DNA of 64,000 bases from Hymenobacter terrenus (GTDB lineage Bacteria > Bacteroidota > Bacteroidia > Cytophagales > Hymenobacteraceae): contig NZ_LATM01000002.1 in assembly GCF_000972495.1 (NCBI RefSeq), forward strand, positions 310,001 to 374,000. The letters run 5' to 3'. The position numbers were made by a program, and so were the translations under genes. Of the stretch, positions 1 through 8,782 are shown piece after piece; the first letter of the stretch is position 1, and each line of letters begins with the position of its first letter. The notes beneath the pieces are model-generated. The model was not told where the DNA came from. It saw only the letters and a program-made list of their open reading frames with translations, and did no database searches.

Positions 1-284
1 TTTATAGCTTCAGCAACGGTCCCGGCCGGGACGCTAAAACCTACAATAGCCGGGCGGCCGTCCGCGCCGAACTAAACCGGATGCTGGACTCTCTCAAAGC
101 CACGGGCCCGCTGCAAATGGGCAATGCAGCCGACGACACCGACACCATTTCGTCTCCTGCTGCTTCCAACGACGTTCCCACGGCTGCCCCTCCCGCCGCC
201 GTCAGCCCTTCGACGGAAGAGGACTCTGGTGCGGTCTTTCAGGTCCGCAAACCTCAGGCACCTTCCACCGCGGCACCTCTGTAA
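1..284 (+). CDS. C-terminal fragment of an unrecognised protein (5' end outside window)
   Basis: An open frame enters from the left edge (first whole codon at base 3) and stops with TAA at 282-284. The visible ~93 residues begin YSFSNGPGRDAKTYNSR, continue as a short charged helical stretch, and end in a low-complexity tail rich in Ala, Pro, Ser and Thr. No domain can be named from this tail. It could be the disordered C-terminus of a larger envelope or secretion-associated protein, but that is only a guess from composition. The next ~260 bases to the MOSC gene hold no supported gene. Confidence 0.4.
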   Translation, partial: YSFSNGPGRDAKTYNSRAAVRAELNRMLDSLKATGPLQMGNAADDTDTISSPAASNDVPTAAPPAAVSPSTEEDSGAVFQVRKPQAPSTAAPL

Positions 285-545
285 ATGCAGGTCCTGTCGC
301 ACTCTGCCACCGGGCCGCGCCCTCAACGCCCCCGCCAAAGAGTGTTTACATAACGCTGCGAACCGCCGGCCCGCTCAGTAGCACCAATCCAAGCAGTGGG
401 CCGATAAAGCGGCCATGCCGCTTGAGAACGGCTAGCGAAAGTAATGGTATGCGCATGGCAGGGGAAATAAGGTGCAAGGGAATGCCGATTGGAAATCATC
501 CAAATGGCGGCCGTCCTTCTATAATTGTTTCCCTGGAAGCCAGCG

Positions 546-1061
546 CTACGCCACCACCCGCACCACGTCGCCCACCCGAATGATGCCGCCCTGGGCAATG
601 TGCGCCGTGAGGCCACCGTGGCCGCGCATGGCGTTGTAGCCGCCCGGCCCAAGCTCTTCTTCCATGCGCGAGCAGGGGTGGCACTCGCCGGTGATGTCGA
701 GAATTACGTCGTCGCCGATGTGGATTTGGCGGTTTTTCAGGGCCAGCAGGTTCAGACCGCTCACCACCAGGTTGCGGCGCAGGCGGCTGGGGTCCACCGG
801 CGCGCCAAGCCCGAGGTAGCCGGCCACCGCCGCCAGGTGCTCGTGCTGAATCAAGGTTACTTGCCGCTTGCCACCGGTCTTGGGGCGGGCGTGGTCACTG
901 AGCAGGTGCGAGTCGGTTTTCAGCTCTGCTTCCAGCATTGGCACGAGCGGCTGCCGCCGCACGGGCCGGGCACCAATCCATTCGAGCCGCCCAGTTTGGG
1001 GTAGCGTCGATAATAGCCGCGCCACGGTTGATTTATCGTCGCCAAAAAAAGGGAAAGCCAT
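546..1061 (-). CDS. MOSC domain-containing protein
   Basis: This 171-residue protein consists essentially of one MOSC domain, the fold of the molybdenum cofactor sulfurase C-terminus and of YiiM/YcbX-like proteins that handle sulfur or N-hydroxylated substrates with molybdenum cofactor. Family marks are the RRNLVVSGLNL segment near residue 95 and a GECHPCSRMEE motif followed by GPGGYNAMRGHGG, which contains the conserved Cys expected to carry sulfur. The length fits stand-alone MOSC proteins. The start at 1061 (MAFPFFGDD) is the only good ATG. It lies ~75 bases downstream of the next minus-strand gene, so co-transcription with that membrane protein is possible. The exact substrate cannot be read from sequence. 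Confidence 0.85.
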   Translation of the reverse strand: MAFPFFGDDKSTVARLLSTLPQTGRLEWIGARPVRRQPLVPMLEAELKTDSHLLSDHARPKTGGKRQVTLIQHEHLAAVAGYLGLGAPVDPSRLRRNLVVSGLNLLALKNRQIHIGDDVILDITGECHPCSRMEEELGPGGYNAMRGHGGLTAHIAQGGIIRVGDVVRVVA

Positions 1062-1136
1062 TTTCTAGTTATTCGTTGGTGGATACTCATTAGCGTAGCT
1101 CATCGCCAGTGCCAATGAGCCGCCGGCAACTGGATA

Positions 1137-1601
1137 TCACAGCTCATCGGGCGTGCCAAAGCCCTCGCGGATTTCGGTGTGTACAATCTGCCCGCCCAGG
1201 CTGCCGGCGCGCGCCAACAGCCCGAAGCTAAGGGCCGTAACAACCAGCGTCAGCCCGCTCAGTAGCTGGGCTCGCGGCGAGGCGTTTTTCAGCAGCAGCA
1301 AGCTGAACAGGGCCAGCCCCGCCGCGCCTTCCAGGACCCAAAAGCCTTGCTCGGCCGCTGCTTCGTGGTTTTGGATGAGGGCGCGGCTCACGCGGGGCAG
1401 GTCCTGCACCACTTTGGCGGCGCCCTCGCCGGTGAGCTGCGCGGGCAGGCACAGCAGGCCCGCAGCCAGCACGGCCACCAGCCCGGCGCGAATCAGGGAG
1501 CTGTTTTTTTGCAGCAAGCCCACCCCCAACAGCACGAAGGCAAACAGGCTGCCTACAATCGGTACATGATTAACAATAAGGTGAATGTGGGCTTGGTTCA
1601 T
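1137..1601 (-). CDS. Small multi-pass membrane protein, unknown function
   Basis: 154 residues when started at the ATG at 1601 (MNQAHIHLIVNHVPIVG). An upstream in-frame start at 1667 would add 22 residues that look like leader DNA, so the shorter form is preferred. There are four hydrophobic segments (roughly residues 8-28, 38-56, 88-103 and 112-132). The NHVPI motif at the start of helix 1 and a conserved-looking NHEAAAEQGFW stretch before helix 3 resemble uncharacterised Bacteroidota inner-membrane proteins related to the DUF2231 type. No catalytic motif is obvious. It ends 75 bases before the MOSC gene on the same strand. Confidence 0.6.
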   Translation of the reverse strand: MNQAHIHLIVNHVPIVGSLFAFVLLGVGLLQKNSSLIRAGLVAVLAAGLLCLPAQLTGEGAAKVVQDLPRVSRALIQNHEAAAEQGFWVLEGAAGLALFSLLLLKNASPRAQLLSGLTLVVTALSFGLLARAGSLGGQIVHTEIREGFGTPDEL

Positions 1602-1965
1602 CGACGGGATGGAGAAATAAACAGGGCGGAGGAGCAAGGGCCGCAAAGCTACTGTGGCGCCAAACAAGCCGGGACCATACGCAACCGTTTGGCCTCCGAT
1701 ACGACTCTTGCTTGAGTGAACTGCTACGGTGCCTAAATCGTTATCCCCAAACCCCGAATGCGCTTAATGAAACGGTTCTGGTCGGTGCTTGCACAATGGA
1801 AAAAAGGCGCGGCCGTTGCTGGTTTAAGCCAGCATTCCGGTAGCGTTAGTAGTGTCGTTATTTCACCGGCTATTTTGCCTTAATGCCTTGTTACAACGGA
1901 CGTAATCTGGCATTGTGCTTGCCAACCAGTTGCGGTCACAGTCTTTTACTTCCTGCCCCTCCGAT
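1602..1965. other. Intergenic region between divergent genes
   Basis: No gene is supported here. The stretch separates the minus-strand membrane protein from the plus-strand M48-like protease and must hold promoters for both. A small hairpin GCTGG-tttaa-GCCAGC lies near 1818-1834. A clear TAnnTTTG core was not identified. Confidence 0.5.
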
Positions 1966-2928
1966 ATGACTTTTCTGTCTCGTTTTCTCAGTCGGTTGGC
2001 CGCTCCGCTGCTGGCGCTGCCGTTGCTAACTGTTTCTCCCGCTCAGGCCCAAACGGCGCTGGCGGCCAACGATGTTATCCGGGAGATTACCGACGCCGTC
2101 GGCCTCAAAGCCCGCTTTGAGCTGCGCGCCACCCGCGACGTTGACAACGCCGCCGCCGTGGTCTACAACGGCAAGCGCTTTCTGCTTTACAACCCCGATT
2201 TCCTGAGTTCGGTGAACCGCGCCGGCCATACCGACTGGGCGGGCATCAGCATTCTGGCCCACGAAATGGGCCACCACCTCAATGGGCACACCTTGCGCGC
2301 TGGCGGTTCGCAGCCCGCCGATGAACTGGAGGCCGATGAATTTTCGGGTTTCGTGCTACGCAAGCTGGGCGCCAGCCTGGCCCAGGCGCAGTCTGCCATG
2401 GCCACCGTGCCCGATGACGGCGGCTCGGCCACGCACCCTGGCCGGGCGCCGCGTCTCCTGGCTATTGGGCAGGGTTGGCAGCGCGCCAATAGCCAGATTG
2501 TCGCCAGTGCCCGGACGGCAGCTCCTTCGGCCGTGCCGGCCGTAGTAGCCGCTGCGAGCCGCCCTCCGCAGCCCGTTTCAACCTACGACAGCACGCCGGT
2601 ACGCCTGTTTCCTACGGTGGAAGCCGACGAGAATGCCCGCGAAATGGTGGCCATCAGTCAGTCCAACGGCGAGGCTGTGCGGCTCGTGGGGCAGCTCACA
2701 TTCCGCAACGACCCCACCCGGCGCTACTACCTGACCAACGCCCTGAAAGTGGTGCGCGTGGATGACGAGGACAATGCCGAAGTGGTAGGCCGCATCACGC
2801 GTACTACCAATGAAACGTTTCCCTACGTGCTAACCGATAGCCAGCAGCGCCGCCTGTTCATCACGGAGCGCGGCGATGTGTACGACAAAGAAGGCCAGCG
2901 CGTAGCCAAAGTGCACGACCCTTCTTAA
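1966..2928 (+). CDS. Exported M48-family metalloprotease-like protein
   Basis: 320 residues from ATG 1966 (MTFLSRFLSRLAAP). This start gives a classic signal peptide ending near the AQA cleavage site at residues 26-28; the longer frame from 1915 does not. The zinc-binding HEMGH motif is at residues 99-103 and the matching downstream acidic ligand region DELEADEFSG at about 119-128, as in M48 peptidases. The last ~120 residues, after a Pro/Ala/Ser linker, form a predicted beta-rich domain not belonging to the protease core; its role is unknown. The protein should act in the periplasm or at the cell surface. A strong hairpin terminator follows. Confidence 0.8.
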   Translation: MTFLSRFLSRLAAPLLALPLLTVSPAQAQTALAANDVIREITDAVGLKARFELRATRDVDNAAAVVYNGKRFLLYNPDFLSSVNRAGHTDWAGISILAHEMGHHLNGHTLRAGGSQPADELEADEFSGFVLRKLGASLAQAQSAMATVPDDGGSATHPGRAPRLLAIGQGWQRANSQIVASARTAAPSAVPAVVAAASRPPQPVSTYDSTPVRLFPTVEADENAREMVAISQSNGEAVRLVGQLTFRNDPTRRYYLTNALKVVRVDDEDNAEVVGRITRTTNETFPYVLTDSQQRRLFITERGDVYDKEGQRVAKVHDPS

Positions 2929-2988
2929 AGTCGTTAAATTGCTGCTGAGTGAAAAACAGGCGGTGTCGTTTGCTGCGCCATGCGCGAT

Positions 2989-3037
2989 AAAAGGGGGGCT
3001 GATTCCAATTAAATTATTGGAATCAGCTCCCCTTTTT
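2989..3037 (+). terminator. Rho-independent-type hairpin after the M48-like gene
   Basis: A ~21-base stem with one mismatch (arms 2989-3009 and 3016-3037) has GC-rich and AT-rich parts and is flanked by A and T runs, so it could end transcription in either direction. It lies 60 bases after the stop of the protease gene. Confidence 0.8.
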
Positions 3038-3441
3038 AATGGCTTCACTTTTACGTAAATGGTAGTGCATGGCTGCTGTAGTACTGAGTCTGGGTTGGCT
3101 TATGGCTTAACGGTTAGCTATTCCTGACAGGAAATTGGTGGTGTGCACGGTCGGCTTGCTGGCTCTGGTATTGGTTAATGATGGCTGGAGGAAACGGGTG
3201 GGTCGTGGCTTGGCCGCAGTGTTCCGCTGCCCAGGGCCTACTGACCGGCCTACTACCAACAAGAGCAACATAACGCACAGCCAGAGCCAATCGCTCGCGG
3301 CACTAGAATTAGGGAGGACAGGTAGGCTGGGCAACTCATTTTCAGATGAAATCATAATAAGAAACGTTAGCAAACTATCAGATAAGCTATTGACTGCAGA
3401 AAGAGGTGGCTATATAAAGAGTAGCGGGTTAATCCATTCGC
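3038..3441. other. Intergenic stretch without a supported gene
   Basis: The open frame on the plus strand through here (to about 3590) has no start context or recognisable protein character, and it overlaps the anti-sigma gene antisense, so it is not called. Base composition is lower in GC than the neighbours. Nothing else recognisable was seen. Confidence 0.4.
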
Positions 3442-4269
3442 TTAGAAAATCTTGTGGAGGCCTTGCGTCAGGTGCGAAAACCACCGGCGGATACCGTTTT
3501 TACCTTCTGGCTGACGGTGAGTTGGCTTGCGGTATACTATTTTCTCATCGTTGCGCCCCTCCTTCGAAGTTTTGGCGGCGCGTTTGGTGATGACTTCGGG
3601 GGCGGCTGGTGAATTGGCGGCGTGTAGTGGAATGGGAGCAGTCCGGTTAGGAACCACGGCGCCGGCGGGGGCAACCAGGGTGCTGTCGGCGCCATCTACG
3701 GTTGGCTGGGGCTTGGGGATTGTGGCTGCTGCGGTTTCCTTGTTCGGCACCGAATCAGACGAAATCGGCAGGGCTGGGTCGGGCGTGGCTTCAGCGGGAG
3801 CCGCCGGGCTACCGGCCTGAGCAATAGTTGCTGCCGCCATGCGCTTTCGAGCGGGTAGGTTAGACGTTGGTTTCGAGTTACTGGGCTTAATGACCGCAGC
3901 CGCCTCAGCGAGTTTGGTGGCAAACGCCGTATTGGCTTGTCTTGACTCTGAATCCGTGGTGGGAGCCGCCGGCCAGGTTGCGGCGGGTGCATTGGTGACC
4001 CGCATGACGGGTGGCACGGCGGGGGCCGCTGGCGGGGGGCTTTGCCAGGCGGCGGGGCGGGGCAATAGCCAGCCCACCGTCACGCCTAACACCGCCGTGA
4101 TGGGAATTATCAGTCGATAGGGGAGGCCTTTGCTTGGGGTAGGTAGGGAGGCAATTCGCTCCTCCACACCAGCCCAGACGTGCATGTGCCCGACGGGTGG
4201 CAGGTGGTAGTCCTGAAAAGCGTCGCGTAACGACTGGTCTATCAGGTCCTCTTCGGGGGTTGAGCTCAT
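3442..4269 (-). CDS. Membrane-anchored anti-sigma factor-like protein
   Basis: 275 residues. The N-terminus (about 1-45) is an acidic and aromatic cytoplasmic segment with the pattern DEDLIDQSLRDAF...HVWAGVEERI, common in Bacteroidota proteins encoded right after ECF sigma factors. A single membrane span follows at about 47-66. The rest (about 70-250) is a low-complexity Pro/Ala/Thr/Ser periplasmic stretch, ending in a basic tail. Its start codon overlaps the stop of the ECF sigma gene by four bases (ATGA), which indicates translational coupling. The inferred role is to hold that sigma factor at the membrane until an envelope signal releases it. The family assignment rests on context and architecture rather than a strong domain. 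Confidence 0.7.
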   Translation of the reverse strand: MSSTPEEDLIDQSLRDAFQDYHLPPVGHMHVWAGVEERIASLPTPSKGLPYRLIIPITAVLGVTVGWLLPRPAAWQSPPPAAPAVPPVMRVTNAPAATWPAAPTTDSESRQANTAFATKLAEAAAVIKPSNSKPTSNLPARKRMAAATIAQAGSPAAPAEATPDPALPISSDSVPNKETAAATIPKPQPTVDGADSTLVAPAGAVVPNRTAPIPLHAANSPAAPEVITKRAAKTSKEGRNDEKIVYRKPTHRQPEGKNGIRRWFSHLTQGLHKIF

Positions 4270-4826
4270 AATCGGATGAAATCGTTTTGACGTTTATAGA
4301 GTAAGGCGAGCTGTTTGCGGGCTTTGCTGAGCTGGGCTTTAGAGGTACTCTCCTGGATACCAAGAAGCTCACTGATTTCACCGTGCGAGTAGCCATCTAC
4401 CGCGTATAGCAGCAGCACTACGCGGCAGCCGTGGGGCAGGCGCTCAATCAGTTTCAGTACTTCGGTCACTTTCAGCCCTTCCAGGGCCACGGCGTCGATA
4501 ACTATCGAGCGCGGCACTTCTTCGAGCGGAGGGGCCTCGTTGGCGTGGCGCAGCCGGCCGTTGCGCCAGTGGCTGATGGCCGTGGTCACGACAATGCGTC
4601 GAATCCAGCCTTCGAGAGAGCCGCCGGCCCGGTACTCGCCCAAGTGGGTAAATACCTTCACGAATGCGTCCTGCAAAATATCCTCCGCCTCCGGGACCGT
4701 GTAGGCATAGCGCCGCGCAATGCCCAGCATCCGCCCCGCGTAGCGAAGGTAAAGTGCCCGTTGGGCCGCCGGTTCACGCCGGAGGCAGCGGGCAAGCAGG
4801 ATGTCGAGGTCGGGAGTGGCTGACAT
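4266..4826 (-). CDS. ECF-type RNA polymerase sigma factor (sigma-70 family)
   Basis: 186 residues with region 2 at about 10-80 (YLRYAGRMLGIARRY..EDILQDAFVKVFTHL) and region 4 at about 120-180 (LPHGCRVVLLLYAVDGYSHGEISELLG), the standard two-domain ECF layout. Region 4 ends in the usual helix-turn-helix followed by KARKQLALLYK. It is the first gene of a two-gene operon with the downstream anti-sigma-like protein (4-base overlap). The ATG at 4826 gives the expected N-terminus. The regulon is unknown; such sigma/anti-sigma pairs in Bacteroidota usually answer envelope or nutrient signals. Confidence 0.92.
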   Translation of the reverse strand: MSATPDLDILLARCLRREPAAQRALYLRYAGRMLGIARRYAYTVPEAEDILQDAFVKVFTHLGEYRAGGSLEGWIRRIVVTTAISHWRNGRLRHANEAPPLEEVPRSIVIDAVALEGLKVTEVLKLIERLPHGCRVVLLLYAVDGYSHGEISELLGIQESTSKAQLSKARKQLALLYKRQNDFIRL

Positions 4827-5200
4827 GAATAGTAGCAGTGCCTGGGCATCGGACGCCCTCGATTATACAAGACGCGTCGGGGGCGCCAAAAGCTTCTGGC
4901 CGAAAGAAAGTATTTAAAAGCTCATGTATCACTAAAAATCAAGAGTTAAAGGTTAAAATGCAGCCAGCCCTTTTTATCCTGCATTTTCAACGCCCAAATA
5001 GTGTAGGACGCAGCCTTCGCTGCGTCACCTCGCCGGTCAACGCTCATCTTGGTGCGCCCTGTAGTAGAAGCTGCAAGCCTTCGCCGAGTAACCCCGCGCC
5101 GCGTCTCGCGCTTCGACAAAGATGCCGCGCAGAGTAAGCCTTCCGCCGATTGCTGAGTAAGCCGTTCCTTCGCGGCGCATTCCACCGTTTTTCCACCTCC
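4827..5200. other. Intergenic region with small hairpin
   Basis: No gene is supported between the divergent sigma factor and PhzF genes. A perfect short hairpin, GACGCAG-ccttcg-CTGCGTC, sits at 5007-5026. The PhzF frame remains open back to 5150, but that extension reads as untranslated leader. Confidence 0.5.
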
Positions 5201-6115
5201 ATGCCGCAACTGCCTTTCCTCCTCGTCGATGCCTTTACCACCCAGCCCCTGCGTGGCAACCCCTGCGCCATGGTGCTCGACGCCGACGCGCTGACGCCCA
5301 CCACCCGGCAGCAGCTGGCACGCGAGTTCAACCAGTCCGAAACCGCTTTTGTAGACCGGGCCGCGCCCGGCAGCACCGAATTCACCGTGCGTTTTTTCAC
5401 GCCGGCTGAGGAAATTCCGCTCGCCGGGCATCCTACTATTGCCACCGTCACGGCCCTGCTCCACACCGGCCGGGTGCAGCTGCCCGTCGGTGGGAAACCG
5501 CTGGTTATCAAGCTGCATCTGCTGCATGGCCCCATTCAGGTCGAGGTGTTGCCGGCCATCGGCAAGGAGCCGCCGTTGATTTGGATGACCCAGCGCCGGC
5601 CCATATTTGGGGCGGTCCACGCCCCGGAGGTGGTATTGCCGCTGTTCGGCCTCGTGCCCGCCGACCTGCTGCCGGGGGCACCTATCCGAACGGTGAGCAC
5701 CGGCACGCCCCAGTTGATGCTGCTGGTGCGCGACCCTGCTGCCCTGCGCCGCGCCCACGTGGCCGACCCTGCCGCCCTGGCTCGCTACCGCGCCGGGAGT
5801 GATTTCTTCAGCCCGCACCTGTTTTGCCTGGGTGGGGCCACACCGGCGGGGCACACCTTCGCCCGCCACTTCGGCACCCCGCCTGATGTGGTCGAAGACG
5901 CCGTAACGGGCTCGGCCACGGGCGGCATGGCTGCGTATCTGTGGCACTATGGCTACCTCGATACCCCTGATTTTTTGGCGGAGCAAGGGCACGACCTCGG
6001 CCGCGCCGGCACGGTGCTGGTGCGCGTCAGCGGCCCACGGGAGGCTATTGAGACGGTGCAGATTGGCGGCACGGGTGTGGTGGTGCTGGATGGTAGATTG
6101 CGCGGGGATTGGTAA
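5201..6115 (+). CDS. PhzF family isomerase/epimerase-like protein
   Basis: 304 residues from ATG 5201 (MPQLPFLLVDAFTTQPLRGNPCAMV). The two-lobed PhzF/diaminopimelate-epimerase fold is indicated by the N-lobe GNPCAMVLDAD motif (residues ~19-29), the QSETAFV segment carrying the Glu that corresponds to the PhzF acid/base, PAEEIPLAGHPTIAT at ~70-84, and the C-lobe DAVTGSATGGMAAYL motif. Length matches the family (270-310). Members isomerise small hydroxylated or amino acids; no phenazine genes are nearby, so a phenazine role is not supported. The in-frame extension to 5150 lacks family similarity and was left out. Confidence 0.88.
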   Translation: MPQLPFLLVDAFTTQPLRGNPCAMVLDADALTPTTRQQLAREFNQSETAFVDRAAPGSTEFTVRFFTPAEEIPLAGHPTIATVTALLHTGRVQLPVGGKPLVIKLHLLHGPIQVEVLPAIGKEPPLIWMTQRRPIFGAVHAPEVVLPLFGLVPADLLPGAPIRTVSTGTPQLMLLVRDPAALRRAHVADPAALARYRAGSDFFSPHLFCLGGATPAGHTFARHFGTPPDVVEDAVTGSATGGMAAYLWHYGYLDTPDFLAEQGHDLGRAGTVLVRVSGPREAIETVQIGGTGVVVLDGRLRGDW

Positions 6116-6220
6116 TAGGTTTTTGCAACTAGGTTGAGGTTTGGGCTGTTAGGCCGTCATGCTTCGCCGTGCGCTGCATGATGTTTCAAGTGTTCTTAAA
6201 CCGTACCATCCTTTCCGTCT

Positions 6221-7054
6221 GTGCCCGAACTACCCGAAGTCGAAACGTACCGCCGCTTTATTGACGAACTGGCCGTGGGTCAAACCATTGCCGCCGTGCA
6301 GGTAAACGATGCCCACGTGCTGGCCACGCCCGAAGACCAGCTCCGCGCCGGCTTGCTGGGCCGCACCATTACGGGCACCAGCCGCCTGGGCAAAAACTGC
6401 TTCCTGGAGCTGGATAACGGGAAAGTGCTGGTCCTGCATTTCGGCATGACCGGCGACGTGGGCGCCTACCGCGACGAGCCCGATGCCCCGCGCTTCACCC
6501 GCGTTGCCCTGCACCTCGAAGATTCGGGCCTGCGCCTGGCTTTCATCGACCCGCGCAAATTCGGCCGCATTCGGCTCGCCGATAGTGCCGCCGCGCACCA
6601 GCAAGCCAAGAAGCTCGGCCCCGACGCCCTCGACATCAGCGCCGCTGAGCTGCACCAGAAGCTTGCCCGCCGCAAAACGCTGCTGAAACCCCTACTGCTT
6701 GACCAAAGCATTACCGCCGGCCTCGGCAACTGGATTGTGGATGAGGTGCTGTTCCAGGCCAAAATTCACCCCGAGCGGCTGGGTGTTTCCCTCACCGAAA
6801 AAGAGGGTGAGGCCCTGCATGCCGCCGTGCAGCTGGTGCTGAATACCGCTATCAGTCAGGAAGCTAATTACCGCCACTTTCCGGCCTCCTTTCTCATCCA
6901 TGCCCGCGAATGGGACACGCCGGCCACGCCCAGCAGCGACGACGCGCACACCTTCTGCCCGCGCCATGCCAAGGTGAAAATCGATAAATATTACGTGGGT
7001 GGCCGGGCCACTTACACATGTCCAAAGTGTCAGCCCGCACCGGGAGCTAATTGA
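6221..7054 (+). CDS. mutM: Formamidopyrimidine-DNA glycosylase (Fpg/MutM family)
   Basis: 277 residues starting with GTG at 6221. The protein begins MPELPEVETY, so Pro2 can serve as the Schiff-base nucleophile and Glu3 as the general acid of this bifunctional 8-oxoguanine/formamidopyrimidine glycosylase and AP lyase. Other marks are HFGMTG, the FIDPRKFGRI strand and GLGNWIVDEVLFQAKIHPER of the helix-two-turn-helix. The C-terminal zinc finger is a variant: C245, H248, C266, C269, so the usual second Cys is His. The gene is convergent with the following regulator and overlaps its stop by eight bases. An endonuclease VIII-like specificity cannot be excluded. Confidence 0.9.
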   Translation: MPELPEVETYRRFIDELAVGQTIAAVQVNDAHVLATPEDQLRAGLLGRTITGTSRLGKNCFLELDNGKVLVLHFGMTGDVGAYRDEPDAPRFTRVALHLEDSGLRLAFIDPRKFGRIRLADSAAAHQQAKKLGPDALDISAAELHQKLARRKTLLKPLLLDQSITAGLGNWIVDEVLFQAKIHPERLGVSLTEKEGEALHAAVQLVLNTAISQEANYRHFPASFLIHAREWDTPATPSSDDAHTFCPRHAKVKIDKYYVGGRATYTCPKCQPAPGAN

Positions 7055-8516
7055 GCCGGGCAGTATCAACTTTGCTTTTTGCGGGCAAGTCACCTTTTGC
7101 CTGGCCCATCACCAGCTTCCCCAGTGCTTGCAAGGCCTGCGCTATCTGAGGCTCCAACGGCTGTCCGCACGCCAGCCGCAGGCAATTGCCATACAATTCC
7201 TGGGTGGTGAAGACGGTCCCCGGATAAAAAATGATGCCCGCATCGGCGGCTTGCCGTAGTAATTCCATGGCCGAATAAGCCGGGGGCAACTCAACCCAAA
7301 GAACCAGGCCGCCCTGGGGGTTGCTCACGCGCGTGCCCGCCGGGAAATGGGCGCGCACCACTTCCCGATAAGCGGCCACTTGCTGGCGTAGGGCAGCCCG
7401 CAGCCGAGGCAGGCTTTTGGCGTACCGGCCGCTGCTTAAAAAGTCGGCTGCTGCTGCTTGGTTGAGCGCCCCGGACCGGCCGCTGTGCATCATTTTCTGG
7501 GCTAATACGGCGGCGTGAAACCGGCCGGCCAGTACCCACCCCACGCGGTAGCCCGGCGCCAGCGTTTTCGAGAGGGAAGAGCACAGCATTACTAGGCCCT
7601 GCCGGTCGAAGGCTTTGCACGTGACGGGGCGGACGCCGCTAAAATGCAGGTCGCCATACACGTCGTCCTCAATAAGTGGTATTTCGTGGCGGGCTAGCAG
7701 CTCTACCAGGGCTTGCTTGTGCTCGGCGGGCATGCAGGCTCCGGTCGGGTTGCTGAAGGTGGTGGTGAGCACAACAGCCTTGATGGACGTGGTTTGGAGG
7801 GCTTGCTCCAGAGCGGGCAGCTCGGGGCCGGTGCTGGTGTCGGTCGGCAATTCGTATACACGCAGGCCCATACCTTCCAGCGCCCGTAAAATCCCATGAT
7901 ACGTTGGCGACTCCACGGCTACCACATCGTGTGGCTTGGTCACGGCTTTCACTGCCAGCACCAGCGCTTCCATGCAGCCGTTGGTCACGATGACTTCGTC
8001 GGCGCTGATGGCGTTGCCCCACTGGCTGGCGCGTTGGGCAATCTGCCGTCGGAGGGAAGCGTTGCCGGTCATTGCCGGGTAGCTCAAGCCGCTGTCGGGC
8101 AAGGCGCGCACGGCGGCTAATAAAGATTTGGTGAGAGCCGCTTGGGGCAATAAAGCCAGCGACGGCACGGCCACGGCCAGGTCAATGAGGCCCGGTCGGT
8201 TCCAGCTTTGGGCGAGTCCGAGCAGGGTTTGGGTAACGGAGACGTCGTGCAGTGCCATCGCCGGTCGGCTGGGCGTGGGCAGCAGTCCTGGCGGGGTGCG
8301 AGCCGCCTGCACATAATAGCCCGACTGCGGCCGGGCCTGAATCAGGCCATCGGCTTCCAACAGGTAATACGCCTGAAAGACGGTGGTCAGGCTCACCTGC
8401 TGCTCGCGGCTCACCTGGCGCACCGAGGGCAGCCGGTCGCCGGGACGTAGCAAGCCTTGAGTAATCTGTTGGGCAAATACGTTGGCTAGCTGGCGGTAAC
8501 GGAACAGAGCGGGCAA
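7047..8516 (-). CDS. MocR/PdxR-type regulator (GntR HTH fused to aminotransferase fold)
   Basis: 489 residues. Residues ~1-70 are a GntR winged helix (GLLRPGDRLPSVRQVSREQQVS...GLIQARPQSGYYV). From ~110 to the end it is a fold-type I aminotransferase domain with the PLP lysine in SSSLSKTLAPGYRVGW and the substrate-carboxylate Arg region near the C-terminus (LRLACG). MocR proteins use PLP or an aldimine as ligand; PdxR members control vitamin B6 genes. The gene is divergent from the PaiB-like gene at 8783, with ~266 bases between, so this neighbour is the probable target. The target and ligand are inferred. Confidence 0.88.
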   Translation of the reverse strand: MPALFRYRQLANVFAQQITQGLLRPGDRLPSVRQVSREQQVSLTTVFQAYYLLEADGLIQARPQSGYYVQAARTPPGLLPTPSRPAMALHDVSVTQTLLGLAQSWNRPGLIDLAVAVPSLALLPQAALTKSLLAAVRALPDSGLSYPAMTGNASLRRQIAQRASQWGNAISADEVIVTNGCMEALVLAVKAVTKPHDVVAVESPTYHGILRALEGMGLRVYELPTDTSTGPELPALEQALQTTSIKAVVLTTTFSNPTGACMPAEHKQALVELLARHEIPLIEDDVYGDLHFSGVRPVTCKAFDRQGLVMLCSSLSKTLAPGYRVGWVLAGRFHAAVLAQKMMHSGRSGALNQAAAADFLSSGRYAKSLPRLRAALRQQVAAYREVVRAHFPAGTRVSNPQGGLVLWVELPPAYSAMELLRQAADAGIIFYPGTVFTTQELYGNCLRLACGQPLEPQIAQALQALGKLVMGQAKGDLPAKSKVDTARLN

Positions 8517-8782
8517 AACTGAGCTGGTTTATTAAGCAAAAATTGCATCTGGTTTTCTTTTGCCGAAGATAAGACCTTTGAGTTTCCATTACGGTCCTTG
8601 TTTTTCCGGCGTCATGCACAAGTTCCAACCCAGCGGCGTTATTTTCCTGTCGACTTAGAACTGGTGCTCCGGCCCGGCAGAAAGAATCAGTAAATTTTGT
8701 TAGTCAGTATTTTGCTGGTTTCGTGTCGCCCGCTCTGGCAGGCTGAACAAACACCCGGAAACTTCACCCTCCACCAGTTACG

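Noticed and set aside
3135..3590. 151-residue plus-strand frame between the M48-like and anti-sigma genes
   Set aside because: Mixed composition, no domain, and its 3' third overlaps the anti-sigma gene antisense.
5201..6115. Phenazine biosynthesis gene cluster
   Set aside because: Only a lone PhzF-family gene is present; such genes are widespread without phenazine production.
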